From contig CAZIRF010000012.1 in assembly GCA_964541755.1 (NCBI GenBank), positions 11,395 through 75,394 of the forward strand: a DNA stretch of 64,000 nt, written 5' to 3'. Shown here in pieces: positions 42,578-49,473 of the stretch. The translations under genes were made by a program, and so were the position numbers. The DNA is from CAZIRF01 sp964541755 (lineage in GTDB: Bacteria; Spirochaetota; Spirochaetia; Treponematales; Breznakiellaceae). How positions within the stretch are numbered: the stretch's first letter is position 1; the number at the start of each line of letters is the position of its first letter. The notes beneath the pieces are model-generated. The model did no database searches and had not been told where the DNA came from. It worked only from the letters and a program-made list of their open reading frames with translations.

Positions 42578-43544
42578 GGTTTCCTCCAGTGAGTGCGTCG
42601 ATATCGGCGCAGGTCCCCGCCGCCTGACAGGGGATCGAGGGGTTTGCGTCCTTCCAGAGTCCCTGGAGGACCTTTCCCGGCCCCACTTCGAGGGCCAGGG
42701 CGGCGTCTGTGCCCATCAAGGTGGCGATTGCCGCTTCTTCATCGGTCCATCGGACGCCTTCTGTAATTTGGCGCAGGGCGAATTGTTTCGCCTCGGCACC
42801 CGTCTGTATCTGTTTTCCGCTTACATTCGAGAAGAGGGGAATCGAAGGATTATCAAAGCTGATAGTTTCCAGAGCCGCTTGGAACATTTCTGCGGCAGCG
42901 GCAATAAGGGGGGAGTGGAAGGGGCCGGCTACCTTGAGGCGGATAACCCGCTTGGCCCCGGCTTCCTTGAAGCGCCCTTCACAGGCGGCGAGGGCCTTTC
43001 CGGTCCCGGAGACAACGACCTGACCCGCCGCATTGAGGTTTGCCGCATACAGGTCCTCAAGGCCCTCTTCTTTCCAGCGGGCGATGAGCTCTTCGACGCG
43101 TGCCGGAGCAAGGCCCAGTACGGCTGCCATGCCGGGGGCCTCGCCGTCGCCGCTCTGTGCGAGGGCATCGGCCGCGTCCTGCATGGCCCGGCCGCGGGCA
43201 GCGACGAGCTTCATGCAGTCTTCAAAACTGATGACCCGGGCAGTGCAAAGGGCGGCATATTCGCCCAAGCTGTGGCCGGCACAGGCCGCCGGAACAAAGC
43301 CGCGCTCTTCGAGAAGGGCTGCCGCCGCAAGATTTGCGAGGGTAATGGCCGGCTGGGCCACATCCGTGCGCTTGAGGGTCTCGGCATCGGCATTCGTCAG
43401 GAGATCGACGTAATTGGTGCCGGTAACGGCCTGGGCGCGCTCGAAGAGCGTCCGTACCGCGGGGCTCGCCGCGTGGAGGTCCATCGCCATCCCGGGGGCC
43501 TGGGAGCCCTGGCCGGGGAAGAGGAATATCAGTTTTTCTACCAT
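42567..43544 (-). CDS. fabD: Malonyl-CoA:ACP transacylase
   Basis: 325 residues. LFPGQGSQAPGM at the N-terminus, the nucleophile elbow AGHSLGEYAALCTA, catalytic His in VAGPFHSPLIAAAAE, and a conserved Gln region TEGVRWTDEE. Charges ACP with malonate. Its start overlaps the fabH stop by seven bases. One codon run (ETISF) contains the dispersed CTATCAG word at 42861. Confidence 0.96.
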   Translation of the reverse strand: MVEKLIFLFPGQGSQAPGMAMDLHAASPAVRTLFERAQAVTGTNYVDLLTNADAETLKRTDVAQPAITLANLAAAALLEERGFVPAACAGHSLGEYAALCTARVISFEDCMKLVAARGRAMQDAADALAQSGDGEAPGMAAVLGLAPARVEELIARWKEEGLEDLYAANLNAAGQVVVSGTGKALAACEGRFKEAGAKRVIRLKVAGPFHSPLIAAAAEMFQAALETISFDNPSIPLFSNVSGKQIQTGAEAKQFALRQITEGVRWTDEEAAIATLMGTDAALALEVGPGKVLQGLWKDANPSIPCQAAGTCADIDALTGGNHAS

Positions 43545-44566
43545 ACGAAGAGGTTCCCCGCGTAGGTAAGGCCCGCCCCGAAGCCGACGGTAAGGACCAA
43601 ATCGCCCTTCTTGAGCTTGCCGGCCCGGACGACCTCGTCAAGGGCGATGGGGATGGATGCGGCCGAGGTGTTCGCGTATTCCTCGATGTTGAGGTAGAAC
43701 TTTTCTTCGGGAATACCAAGGCGCTTGGCGGCCGCCTGTACGATGCGGGCGTTGGCCTGGTGGGGGATTATGAGGGCGAGGTCTTCAAACCCGACGCCCT
43801 CTTCTTCGAGGAGTTGTTTGATGGTGTCGGTCACGGCGCGGACGGCGAAGTTGTAGACGGCGCGTCCATTCATCTCCAGGTGGGGCGGGGTGTCGATTAC
43901 CTCCCCTTTTTTGAAGGGCTTGCGCGAGCCTCCCCGTTCCATTTTGAGGTGGTCTGCGCCGTTGCCCTCGGCGCCCAAAATGGAGCGCAGGAGTCCCCGT
44001 TTGCCGGGGCCTTCGCTCGGGGCATCTGTCTTTTCGAGGATGACCGCGCCGGCCCCGTCGCCAAAGAGGACGCAGGTGCCGCGGTCTTCCCAGTTGGTAA
44101 TGCGGGAGAGAATTTCCGCCCCCAGGACGAGGGCCCGTTTGCGGCCCTTGCCCATGGTAAGGATGCCTGCGGCGGTCTCCATGGCGTAGACAAAACCGGT
44201 ACAGCCGGCGGCGACGTCAACTGCCCCCGCGCGCTGGGCGCCAAGCCGGTCCTGGACGATGCAGGCCGTCGAGGGGAAGCCGTTGAAGTCCGGGGTGGCC
44301 GTCCCGATGATGATGACGTCGAGGCTCATGGCGGCTTCTTCAATGGAAGCGGCATGGCCGCTTTCGACGAGGGCCTCCAGGGCGCGCATTGAGGCTTCAT
44401 ACGAGAGGTCACTCGTCGCGGTATCGTCATCGGCCAAGTGGCGAGAGCCGATGCCGGTGTGTGAGCGAATCCATTCGTCGGAGGTATCTATTCGGGTGGC
44501 GAGGTCGTCGTTTGTAACCCGGTTGGCCGGAACGGCCCGCCCGGTGGCAATTATTTCTATGGCCAT
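43538..44566 (-). CDS. fabH: 3-oxoacyl-ACP synthase III
   Basis: 342 residues; starts chain synthesis from acetyl-CoA and malonyl-ACP. Catalytic Cys122 in AAGCTGFVYAMETA, His in LIIPHQANARIVQA, Asn in YANTSAASIPIALDE. ATG 44566 has AAAGGAA upstream. First gene of the ten-gene operon. Confidence 0.97.
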   Translation of the reverse strand: MAIEIIATGRAVPANRVTNDDLATRIDTSDEWIRSHTGIGSRHLADDDTATSDLSYEASMRALEALVESGHAASIEEAAMSLDVIIIGTATPDFNGFPSTACIVQDRLGAQRAGAVDVAAGCTGFVYAMETAAGILTMGKGRKRALVLGAEILSRITNWEDRGTCVLFGDGAGAVILEKTDAPSEGPGKRGLLRSILGAEGNGADHLKMERGGSRKPFKKGEVIDTPPHLEMNGRAVYNFAVRAVTDTIKQLLEEEGVGFEDLALIIPHQANARIVQAAAKRLGIPEEKFYLNIEEYANTSAASIPIALDEVVRAGKLKKGDLVLTVGFGAGLTYAGNLFVW

Positions 44567-44615
44567 GGCGTTTCCTTTATGACAAAGTGTATCAAAAGTG
44601 TCATACTGACGCCCA

Positions 44616-44643
44616 AGAATACCATTTGACGCCAAAAAGTCAA
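44616..44643 (-). promoter_or_regulatory. Promoter and possible operator of the fatty-acid operon
   Basis: Minus strand: TTGACT (44638-44643), 16-base spacer, TATTCT (44616-44621). Downstream, TATGACA and TGTCATA form a dyad 14 bases apart between the -10 box and fabH, and GGCGTCA occurs twice. A lipid-responsive repressor could bind here; no known FapR or FabT box is recognised. Confidence 0.6.
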
Positions 44644-44753
44644 TACGGCTGGACACTGGCAAAACCCGCTGTGGCCCGAAGCGCTTCCATAAGCTCTGGC
44701 CAAAACCAGTTCGCCGGACTGGCATACCGGAAAAAATGGCGCTGTCATTTGAG

Positions 44754-44786
44754 ACTCTTTCAAAACGCGGTGAGTTTTGAAAGAGT
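44754..44786. repeat. Palindrome ACTCTTTCAAAAC / GTTTTGAAAGAGT
   Basis: Thirteen-base perfect arms and a seven-base loop. Shares the TTTCAAAA/TTTTGAAA core with three other palindromes of the window. Confidence 0.8.
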
Positions 44787-44805
44787 ACCCATGAATGAAT
44801 AGTGG

Positions 44806-44852
44806 CGAATAAAGCACATATCTTTATATAGTATAACTATGTGCTTTGTTCG
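44806..44852. repeat. Inverted repeat AAAGCACATA / TATGTGCTTT
   Basis: CGAATAAAGCACATA (44806-44820) and TATGTGCTTTGTTCG (44838-44852): fifteen-base arms with one transition, 17-base AT-rich centre CTTTATATAGTATAA. The centre looks like promoter DNA, so this may be a protein-bound dyad instead of a terminator. Confidence 0.75.
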
Positions 44853-44857
44853 CTTAA

Positions 44858-44895
44858 GGGGAAATTCAAAAATAACCGATTGTTGAAATATCCCC
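44858..44895. repeat. Palindrome of the TTTCAAAAAT family (GGGG/CCCC flanks)
   Basis: GGGGAAATTCAAAAATAACCG then ATTGTTGAAATATCCCC. Imperfect arms; centre AACCGATT matches the copies at 44951 and 61278. Confidence 0.65.
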
Positions 44896-44950
44896 ATTTG
44901 CCTTGTGGATCGGTCTTTGGTATTCTATATTAAAGAAACGCCAATATAGT

Positions 44951-44989
44951 GAGGCAATTTCAAAAATGAACGATTTTTGAAATTGCCTC
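44951..44989. repeat. Palindrome of the TTTCAAAAAT family (GAGGCAA flanks)
   Basis: GAGGCAATTTCAAAAAT (44951-44967), five-base centre GAACG, ATTTTTGAAATTGCCTC (44973-44989): seventeen perfectly paired bases, 34 bases before trxA. No T-run on the plus strand. Confidence 0.9.
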
Positions 44990-45022
44990 CAGCGAATGTC
45001 ATATTTTTACGAGGAGTAGCCA

Positions 45023-45343
45023 ATGAGTGCAGAGTTGCATTTGACCGCTGAAAATTTTGATGAAGAAGTAATCAAATCCGATGTCCCGGTTCTCGTGGAC
45101 TTCTATGCTGATTGGTGCATGCCCTGCAAGATGTTGGCGCCCCTCGTGGTCCAGCTGGCCGATGATTTCGAAGGCCGGGTCAAGGTTGGCAAACTCAATG
45201 TCGATGATGCCCCCGCCATCGCCGAAAAATACAACGTCATATCCATTCCTACCATTATGGTATTCAAGGATGGCGAGCTTGTTCGGCAAAAGGTAGGGGC
45301 CCTTCCCAAGGGAGAGCTCGAAAAGCTTGTGACAGACCTCTAA
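45023..45343 (+). CDS. trxA: Thioredoxin
   Basis: 106 residues. Active site WCMPC (Cys32, Cys35); most thioredoxins have WCGPC, so the Met is a notable variant that should alter redox potential. VDFYADWCMPCKMLAPLV and ISIPTIMVFKDGE with the cis-proline are otherwise canonical. ACGAGGAG precedes the ATG. Its own terminator lies at 45414. It may serve ArsC and other reductases. Confidence 0.95.
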   Translation: MSAELHLTAENFDEEVIKSDVPVLVDFYADWCMPCKMLAPLVVQLADDFEGRVKVGKLNVDDAPAIAEKYNVISIPTIMVFKDGELVRQKVGALPKGELEKLVTDL

Positions 45344-45413
45344 ATTGGGGAAGAAAATTTTTTTTCTTGAAACCGGCTTGTTGCCGGGACAAGAGCTATC
45401 TCTGATAGTTTCC

Positions 45414-45448
45414 GGCCCCGCAGACCTAGCGTTTGCGGGGCCTTTTTT
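45414..45448 (+). terminator. Rho-independent terminator of trxA
   Basis: GGCCCCGCA (45414-45422), loop, TGCGGGGCC (45434-45442), then six T. A CTGATAGTTTCC copy of the dispersed repeat (45402-45413) abuts its left side. Confidence 0.9.
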
Positions 45449-46463
45449 ATGGATTGTAACGGCTGTTGCTGTTTGGCAATCCGGGGCTCGTTCCGCTGGT
45501 ATCGCAGACATACCAATCGGATGCGCTGTCGCTGTCCTCGCGGCTTTCGTCGCGATTGATGGTCCTGGTGAGTGTTGCTCCATTTGATGAAGCCGCGTCT
45601 TGCGGCATGATCGTGCCCTCTTGGGCCTTCCATGCGCCATTTGCCCCAAGCCAGTGGGTCCCTTCTTCGAGATCCGGCTGTTTCCATTCCTCCCCGACAT
45701 AGTCGCAGACGAGGAGTGCATCCAGGATGCCCCCGTCCTGATCGACGATGGCCATGAAGTCGTTCTTCCGGGTGAGCTTGGTCGTTCCTTCAACCCAAAA
45801 ATCGCGTGCTGTATCACAGGCGTCCCGGCCGGGGCTTTCATCGAGGGCACCAATTTCCTGTATCCATCCAGCCTCCATGCTGCGAAGGTGGACGACGATG
45901 TACTCGCCGCTTTGGACTTCGCAGGGCGGAAAGGTGAAAAGCGGGGTATTGATGCCCGAGCTCGTATTGTGAATGGCGACTCCTCCAAGATTGCCGTCGC
46001 AGAGGGCTTTTATTTCCAGAAATTCGGCCCTGGGCTTGGAGTACTCCGTGCGCAGCTCCGTGATAAGGAGGTCGGGTATGCGTTCGTTGCGGCCGCACAC
46101 GGAGCTGACGACCGACAGGCTGTTACCATGGCGATCTGTTGCTTCCATACCAATCGTGTAGCGCACTCCGGCTTCCAACGGGGAGGAGAAGACTATCAGT
46201 ATTGATTCTTCGTCTTCATTTTCCGTGAGCGCTTCGCCCAGGTCCGGCTCGCTGTATATGGAATCGACGCTGACTTCTTTTGAAAAACAGGCTTCGACGC
46301 GTCGGGCATCCAGGGCTTGAAGGTTTTCAAAGGAAGGGGGGATGGACACGGTTGTCCAGATTTCTTCGATGGGGGCTTCCGGAAGACAGGCACAGGCGGT
46401 GCTTGCCGCAGCAATGGCCAAGGCTAGGCGCCGGGGCTGATTTTTGGAGGGACGTGTGTTCAA
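45447..46463 (-). CDS. Lamin-tail-domain lipoprotein
   Basis: 338 residues. Start TTG 46463 chosen because AAAGGAG lies nine bases upstream and no ATG is as well placed. Signal region RRLALAIAAASTACAC ends in a lipobox-like STAC. Residues about 30-130 look like an Ig-like fold; from about 135 an LTD domain: PDLLITELRTEYSKPRAEFLEIK, GGVAIHNTSSG, YIVVHL, KNDFMAIVD, and a terminal SPGLPNS typical of LTD ends. Likely surface or periplasmic; role unknown. Contains the codons TCA-ATA-CTG-ATA over a CTATCAGTAT word. Confidence 0.7.
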   Translation of the reverse strand: MNTRPSKNQPRRLALAIAAASTACACLPEAPIEEIWTTVSIPPSFENLQALDARRVEACFSKEVSVDSIYSEPDLGEALTENEDEESILIVFSSPLEAGVRYTIGMEATDRHGNSLSVVSSVCGRNERIPDLLITELRTEYSKPRAEFLEIKALCDGNLGGVAIHNTSSGINTPLFTFPPCEVQSGEYIVVHLRSMEAGWIQEIGALDESPGRDACDTARDFWVEGTTKLTRKNDFMAIVDQDGGILDALLVCDYVGEEWKQPDLEEGTHWLGANGAWKAQEGTIMPQDAASSNGATLTRTINRDESREDSDSASDWYVCDTSGTSPGLPNSNSRYNP

Positions 46464-46550
46464 GATGATCGCTCCTTTTGCGTACAACGTGCCGGGGCGT
46501 CGTCGTCGCAGTTCTTCGGTGTGTAAAACCGGTACGGAGCGGGATAGGGG

Positions 46551-46579
46551 AAAAAACGCCGTTTTGGATAAAAACGGCG
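46551..46579 (-). terminator. Terminator of the DUF2259-like gene
   Basis: Minus strand CGCCGTTTT, loop TATCC, AAAACGGCG, then six T. Just beyond the stop codon at 46593. Confidence 0.85.
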
Positions 46580-46592
46580 GTATTTTTCGGGT

Positions 46593-47291
46593 TTAGAGGC
46601 GGAGGGTTTCTACCATGTAGCGGATAGCGGGGCCATTGGCCGTTTCATGCCATTGCTCGATGACGAAAATGAGGGCATTTCCCTGTGGCGCAGCCATGAC
46701 TTGACGGATGCGGTAGGCACTGATCCCCGCGCGCTTGAGATCCGGGGTGCCGACACTGTATCGCGTTTCTTTTCCATTTTTGTCGAAACGGACAAAATCT
46801 ATGAAGAAGGAGGAGCGGCAATTGGGGCCCTTGCCCTCGAGCCAGGGAATGAGGCGGGCGCTGTAGCGTGAGCCATCGTCGAAATCGCGGAACTCTATGT
46901 AGGATTCGTGTGTATTGCGGGCATTCTCGTCTTCTATGGCCAGGTAGAGGAGCTGCCCTTGATGGGTGTGGTCGATTCGGTTCTTTTTGGCAAGCGCGGT
47001 ATTCTCTGCGATGAGGCTCTGCAAAGCGCCTGAGCCATCTTGCCCGGCGACGATGGCCACATCGCTCTTCCAGATCTTTTTACCACCGGATACCCAGTTG
47101 TTTTTGATGACATCGACAACATAGAGCTCTGCCCAGGGGGTGAGGCTGTTGGATTGAATTCCGTACTGGCCGAACATGTAGCGGCTGCCATCGGGGGAAA
47201 ACCCGAGGTCTGCGAAGACTGCGCTGTCGCCGGCCCACAGGGGAAAACTGGCCAGGACAAGGGCTAAACACAGGGCATATCGTTTGGGCAT
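46593..47291 (-). CDS. Predicted secreted protein, DUF2259-like
   Basis: 232 residues. Signal peptide KRYALCLALVLASFPLWAGD. Mature part starts AVFADLGFSPDGSRYMFGQYG, as in the predicted secreted DUF2259 proteins known mostly from spirochaetes; WAELYVVDVIKNNWV and FIDFVRFDKNGKETRYSVG follow. The opening resembles one blade of a beta-propeller. Function unknown. Single gene with its own terminator. Confidence 0.7.
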   Translation of the reverse strand: MPKRYALCLALVLASFPLWAGDSAVFADLGFSPDGSRYMFGQYGIQSNSLTPWAELYVVDVIKNNWVSGGKKIWKSDVAIVAGQDGSGALQSLIAENTALAKKNRIDHTHQGQLLYLAIEDENARNTHESYIEFRDFDDGSRYSARLIPWLEGKGPNCRSSFFIDFVRFDKNGKETRYSVGTPDLKRAGISAYRIRQVMAAPQGNALIFVIEQWHETANGPAIRYMVETLRL

Positions 47292-47429
47292 ATGGCTCCT
47301 CCCCTGTCATTATCGGCAGCTAATTCATTGGCTTGAGGGGACCTCGAAAAACAAGGCTGATTTTTGGAGGCTCCCTCGAGTGTTTCGCTGCTTCTTGTAG
47401 CTTGTGTTTTCGTAGAGTATGATGCTTTC

Positions 47430-48263
47430 ATGACAGTCACGGCACGCAACCGGGTAATAGTTTTATTGTTCGCCATCACCATACCCCTGATGGTTCTCCT
47501 GGCCCTGAGGGGAACTGCCATCCTGGCCGGGTTGGAGGCCTTTTCTACATCCGGGGTCATTCGCTCGCGTGGCCTTTTTCAACTTTTCGGGGGATTTTTC
47601 TTTTCCCGCTCGGCTCTCGCTGTTTTACTGTCTGTCTTGTTCTTTCTTCTTTATTCTGCCATCGCTCAAATAAACTTGTACTGGCATTTTGAAAAGACCC
47701 CGGTCCCGGAGGTCTTCTACCTGTCACTGTTTTTGGGCTCTCTTGCTCCCGAGGCTTTGCGCGGAATCTTTCTGGCTTCTTTTTCCCAGCCTCTGTCCAT
47801 GGCGTGGGCACTCGTCCTGGGGCGGGTGTTGATTTTTTCCCGCATGTTCGGCCTTTTTTCATTCCTGGCGGCGAGTCTTGTCGCCTGTAACCAGGATTTT
47901 CGCAAGCATGGGCGCAGCAGTTTTGCCATCGTGGGGGTGTCGCTCTTGCTCTCTTCGGGGTTCCCGCTCGATACACTGTCCTGGTTGTCAAATGCAAGCC
48001 CGATGCCTCTGTTTGGAGACATCCTCTTTATTATAGAAGTTGCCATTTCCCTCCTCTCTTGTTTGAGTTTTCTCGCGGCGTCGTTTATCCGGGAGGCGCC
48101 GGAATTGCGTTCACTTTCGCTTATGGCACTAATGATTGTCTTGGGTCGTGATGCCCTGATGAATGGAGATAGTTATCTTTCTTTTGGCTTTGGAGCCCTG
48201 TTACTCGCTGTCGGATTTCTATATATGGTGCGACGGATACACCGCTATTACTTGTGGATTTGA
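47430..48263 (+). CDS. Polytopic membrane protein of unknown function
   Basis: 277 residues with about seven or eight hydrophobic segments (VIVLLFAITIPLMVLLALRG first). No recognised motif; ends in a short basic tail VRRIHRYYLWI. The RBS before ATG 47430 is poor, and an ATG nine bases earlier or a downstream start is possible. Convergent with the next gene, which has a related membrane nature. Confidence 0.65.
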   Translation: MTVTARNRVIVLLFAITIPLMVLLALRGTAILAGLEAFSTSGVIRSRGLFQLFGGFFFSRSALAVLLSVLFFLLYSAIAQINLYWHFEKTPVPEVFYLSLFLGSLAPEALRGIFLASFSQPLSMAWALVLGRVLIFSRMFGLFSFLAASLVACNQDFRKHGRSSFAIVGVSLLLSSGFPLDTLSWLSNASPMPLFGDILFIIEVAISLLSCLSFLAASFIREAPELRSLSLMALMIVLGRDALMNGDSYLSFGFGALLLAVGFLYMVRRIHRYYLWI

Positions 48264-48278
48264 AAACGGCTGCTTGTT

Positions 48279-48926
48279 TTAGTTGAGGCCGAACAGGGCG
48301 AGCAGTTCTATGACAAAACCTGCGGTGACGGGTAAAATAAGGTTGTCGTAGTCCTTGAGCGGGAGGGCCTCCACAAAGGTGGCGGCAGCGGCGACCACGA
48401 GGGCGACTGGCAGGGAAAAGTCCAGTAAACAGACGACAACAAGAACTATGGAAAAACAAGCGAGGGAGCCTTCAATACTCTTGCCGTTTAGAAAGGCGGG
48501 ACGAAGCCGTCCCAAGTGTCGACCCACGAGGCTGGCCAGGCCGTCTCCGAAAGCGAGGGTGTAAATAGCCACCGAAGCGGCGGGATCCGGGTAAAAGACG
48601 AGGGCCAGAAGGGCTCCCAAGCCCAAGGTTACCGGCCCCAGGACAAAATGTCCCTGATCCCGTTCGCGCGAGGCTCTTTCGGTTATGCCGGAAATGAATG
48701 GTATATGGTAGCCATTGAGGCGCAAGGTTTCGCAGAGCGTGTAGAAGGCAATCCCGTAGACGAGAAGCAAAGCCGTCAAGGAGCGGTCCTGTTTGGCCAG
48801 AATCGGTACCAGCGCTATGAGAAAGTGAATCCCCTTGCGCAGGAATTCAGTCTGCAGGCTGGTTGCCTTTGGACGGGAAATGGGGGACGTAAGGGCGTAC
48901 GGTCTTGTCATTGTTTTCTCGATCAT
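48279..48926 (-). CDS. CTP-dependent polyprenol/phytol kinase-like membrane protein
   Basis: 215 residues, six or seven hydrophobic segments. Features of the SEC59/VTE5 CTP-utilising lipid kinase family: LRKGIHFLIALVPIL, the conserved YTLAFGDGLASLVGRHLG, NGKSIEGSLACFSI and a final region with LPLKDYDNLILPVTAG. It probably phosphorylates a lipid alcohol; substrate unknown. Start ATG 48926 has no strong RBS; MTRPYA, 15 bases later, is an alternative. Confidence 0.8.
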   Translation of the reverse strand: MIEKTMTRPYALTSPISRPKATSLQTEFLRKGIHFLIALVPILAKQDRSLTALLLVYGIAFYTLCETLRLNGYHIPFISGITERASRERDQGHFVLGPVTLGLGALLALVFYPDPAASVAIYTLAFGDGLASLVGRHLGRLRPAFLNGKSIEGSLACFSIVLVVVCLLDFSLPVALVVAAAATFVEALPLKDYDNLILPVTAGFVIELLALFGLN

Positions 48927-49098
48927 GGCTTTTGTTTAGCAAAAACCGTGCCTTAATTGATTGCTGTGAATAAATGTTTTTAACTTATTTTATTATAATG
49001 AAATATTAAAAATCCTTGCCGGTGGAAGGGGGCTGTTTATTGGTATGTGTGCATTTTTTCATACAGTTCAAATGGTAAATGTACTACCCTGTGTTGTA
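48927..49098. other. AT-rich spacer before the tRNA locus
   Basis: About 170 bases, strongly AT-rich (TTTTAACTTATTTTATTATA) and unlike surrounding DNA. No gene. May hold promoter or UP-element DNA for the tRNA and the divergent lipid kinase gene. Confidence 0.5.
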
Positions 49099-49127
49099 TT
49101 GACAGACTTTGCGGCCAATGGTAGTGT
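49099..49127 (+). promoter_or_regulatory. Promoter of the tRNA-Val locus
   Basis: TTGACA (49099-49104), 17-base spacer, TAGTGT (49122-49127), 16 bases before the first tRNA base. It would transcribe outer and inner tRNA as one RNA. Confidence 0.7.
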
Positions 49128-49169
49128 TTTGTTGAAATTACAGGGGCGATTAACTCAGCGGGAGAGTGC

Positions 49170-49309
49170 GCGCCAAGCGCCTTTGCTGCCATTATGCTTC
49201 TTTTTGGGCGATTAACTCAGCGGGAGAGTGCTACCTTCACACGGTAGAAGTCACTGGTTCAATCCCAGTATCGCCCAAAAAGAAGCATTTTTTATACCGG
49301 TGCTTGGCG
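49170..49309 (+). mobile_element. 140-bp cassette carrying an intact tRNA-Val, inserted in a tRNA-Val
   Basis: Ends are inverted repeats: CGCCAAGC at 49171-49178 and GCTTGGCG at 49302-49309. A second, inner inverted repeat ATGCTTCTTTTTGGGCGAT (49194-49212) and its complement (49270-49288) includes the tRNA acceptor strands, so the whole cassette folds as a long hairpin with the tRNA at its tip. No protein gene and no clear target duplication. Confidence 0.7.
49206..49277 (+). tRNA. tRNA-Val (anticodon CAC)
   Basis: 72 bases. Acceptor GGGCGAT/ATCGCCC, D arm CTCAGCGGGAGAG, anticodon arm CTACC-TTCACAC-GGTAG with anticodon CAC (reads GTG), T arm ACTGG-TTCAATC-CCAGT, discriminator A; CCA not encoded. 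Lies inside the split outer copy. Confidence 0.95.
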
Positions 49310-49326
49310 TACCTTCACACGGTAGA

Positions 49327-49383
49327 ACCCCGGCTGTGCCGGGGCACCCCAGCTTTGCTGGGTCACCCCAGCTTTGCTGGGTC
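49327..49383 (+). repeat. Three tandem 19-bp hairpins in the outer tRNA variable loop
   Basis: ACCCCGGCTGTGCCGGGGC (49327-49345), then ACCCCAGCTTTGCTGGGTC twice (49346-49364, 49365-49383). Each unit is a 6-7 bp stem with a 3-base loop. Deleting exactly 57 bases restores GGTAGA-AGTCACTGG, the intact tRNA sequence. Confidence 0.9.
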
Positions 49384-49417
49384 AGTCACTGGTTCAATCC
49401 CGGTATCGCCCGGTAAT

Positions 49418-49459
49418 AAAAGGCCCTCCAAAAACTCAAAGAGTTTTTGGAGGGCCTTT
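49418..49459. terminator. Strong bidirectional terminator
   Basis: AAAGGCCCTCCAAAAACTC (49418-49436) pairs over its full 19 bases with GAGTTTTTGGAGGGCCTTT (49441-49459). Ends the tRNA transcript and, on the other strand, the DUF1295 gene. Confidence 0.92.
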
Positions 49460-49473
49460 CTGCACTTGGAGAA

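Larger units (their letters stand above)
49144..49411 (+). pseudogene. Outer tRNA-Val(CAC), split by two insertions
   Basis: Segments 49144-49169, 49310-49326 and 49384-49411 read in order give a complete 71-base tRNA body identical to the inner tRNA-Val except one T-stem base (CCGGT for CCAGT, still paired by wobble). Acceptor GGGCGAT pairs with ATCGCCC at the far end. Insert 1 (140 bp) lies between the D arm and the anticodon stem; insert 2 (57 bp) lies at the variable loop. Whether the RNA is ever matured is unknown; by default a disrupted gene. Confidence 0.85.

Noticed and set aside
44567..45022. A small gene between fabH and trxA
   Set aside because: Short ORFs here cross the palindromes, lack RBS and have no coding-like composition.
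49144..49411. Group I or archaeal-type tRNA intron
   Set aside because: Insert positions are before the anticodon stem and in the variable loop, not in the anticodon loop. The 140-bp insert is mostly a complete tRNA and lacks group I core elements.
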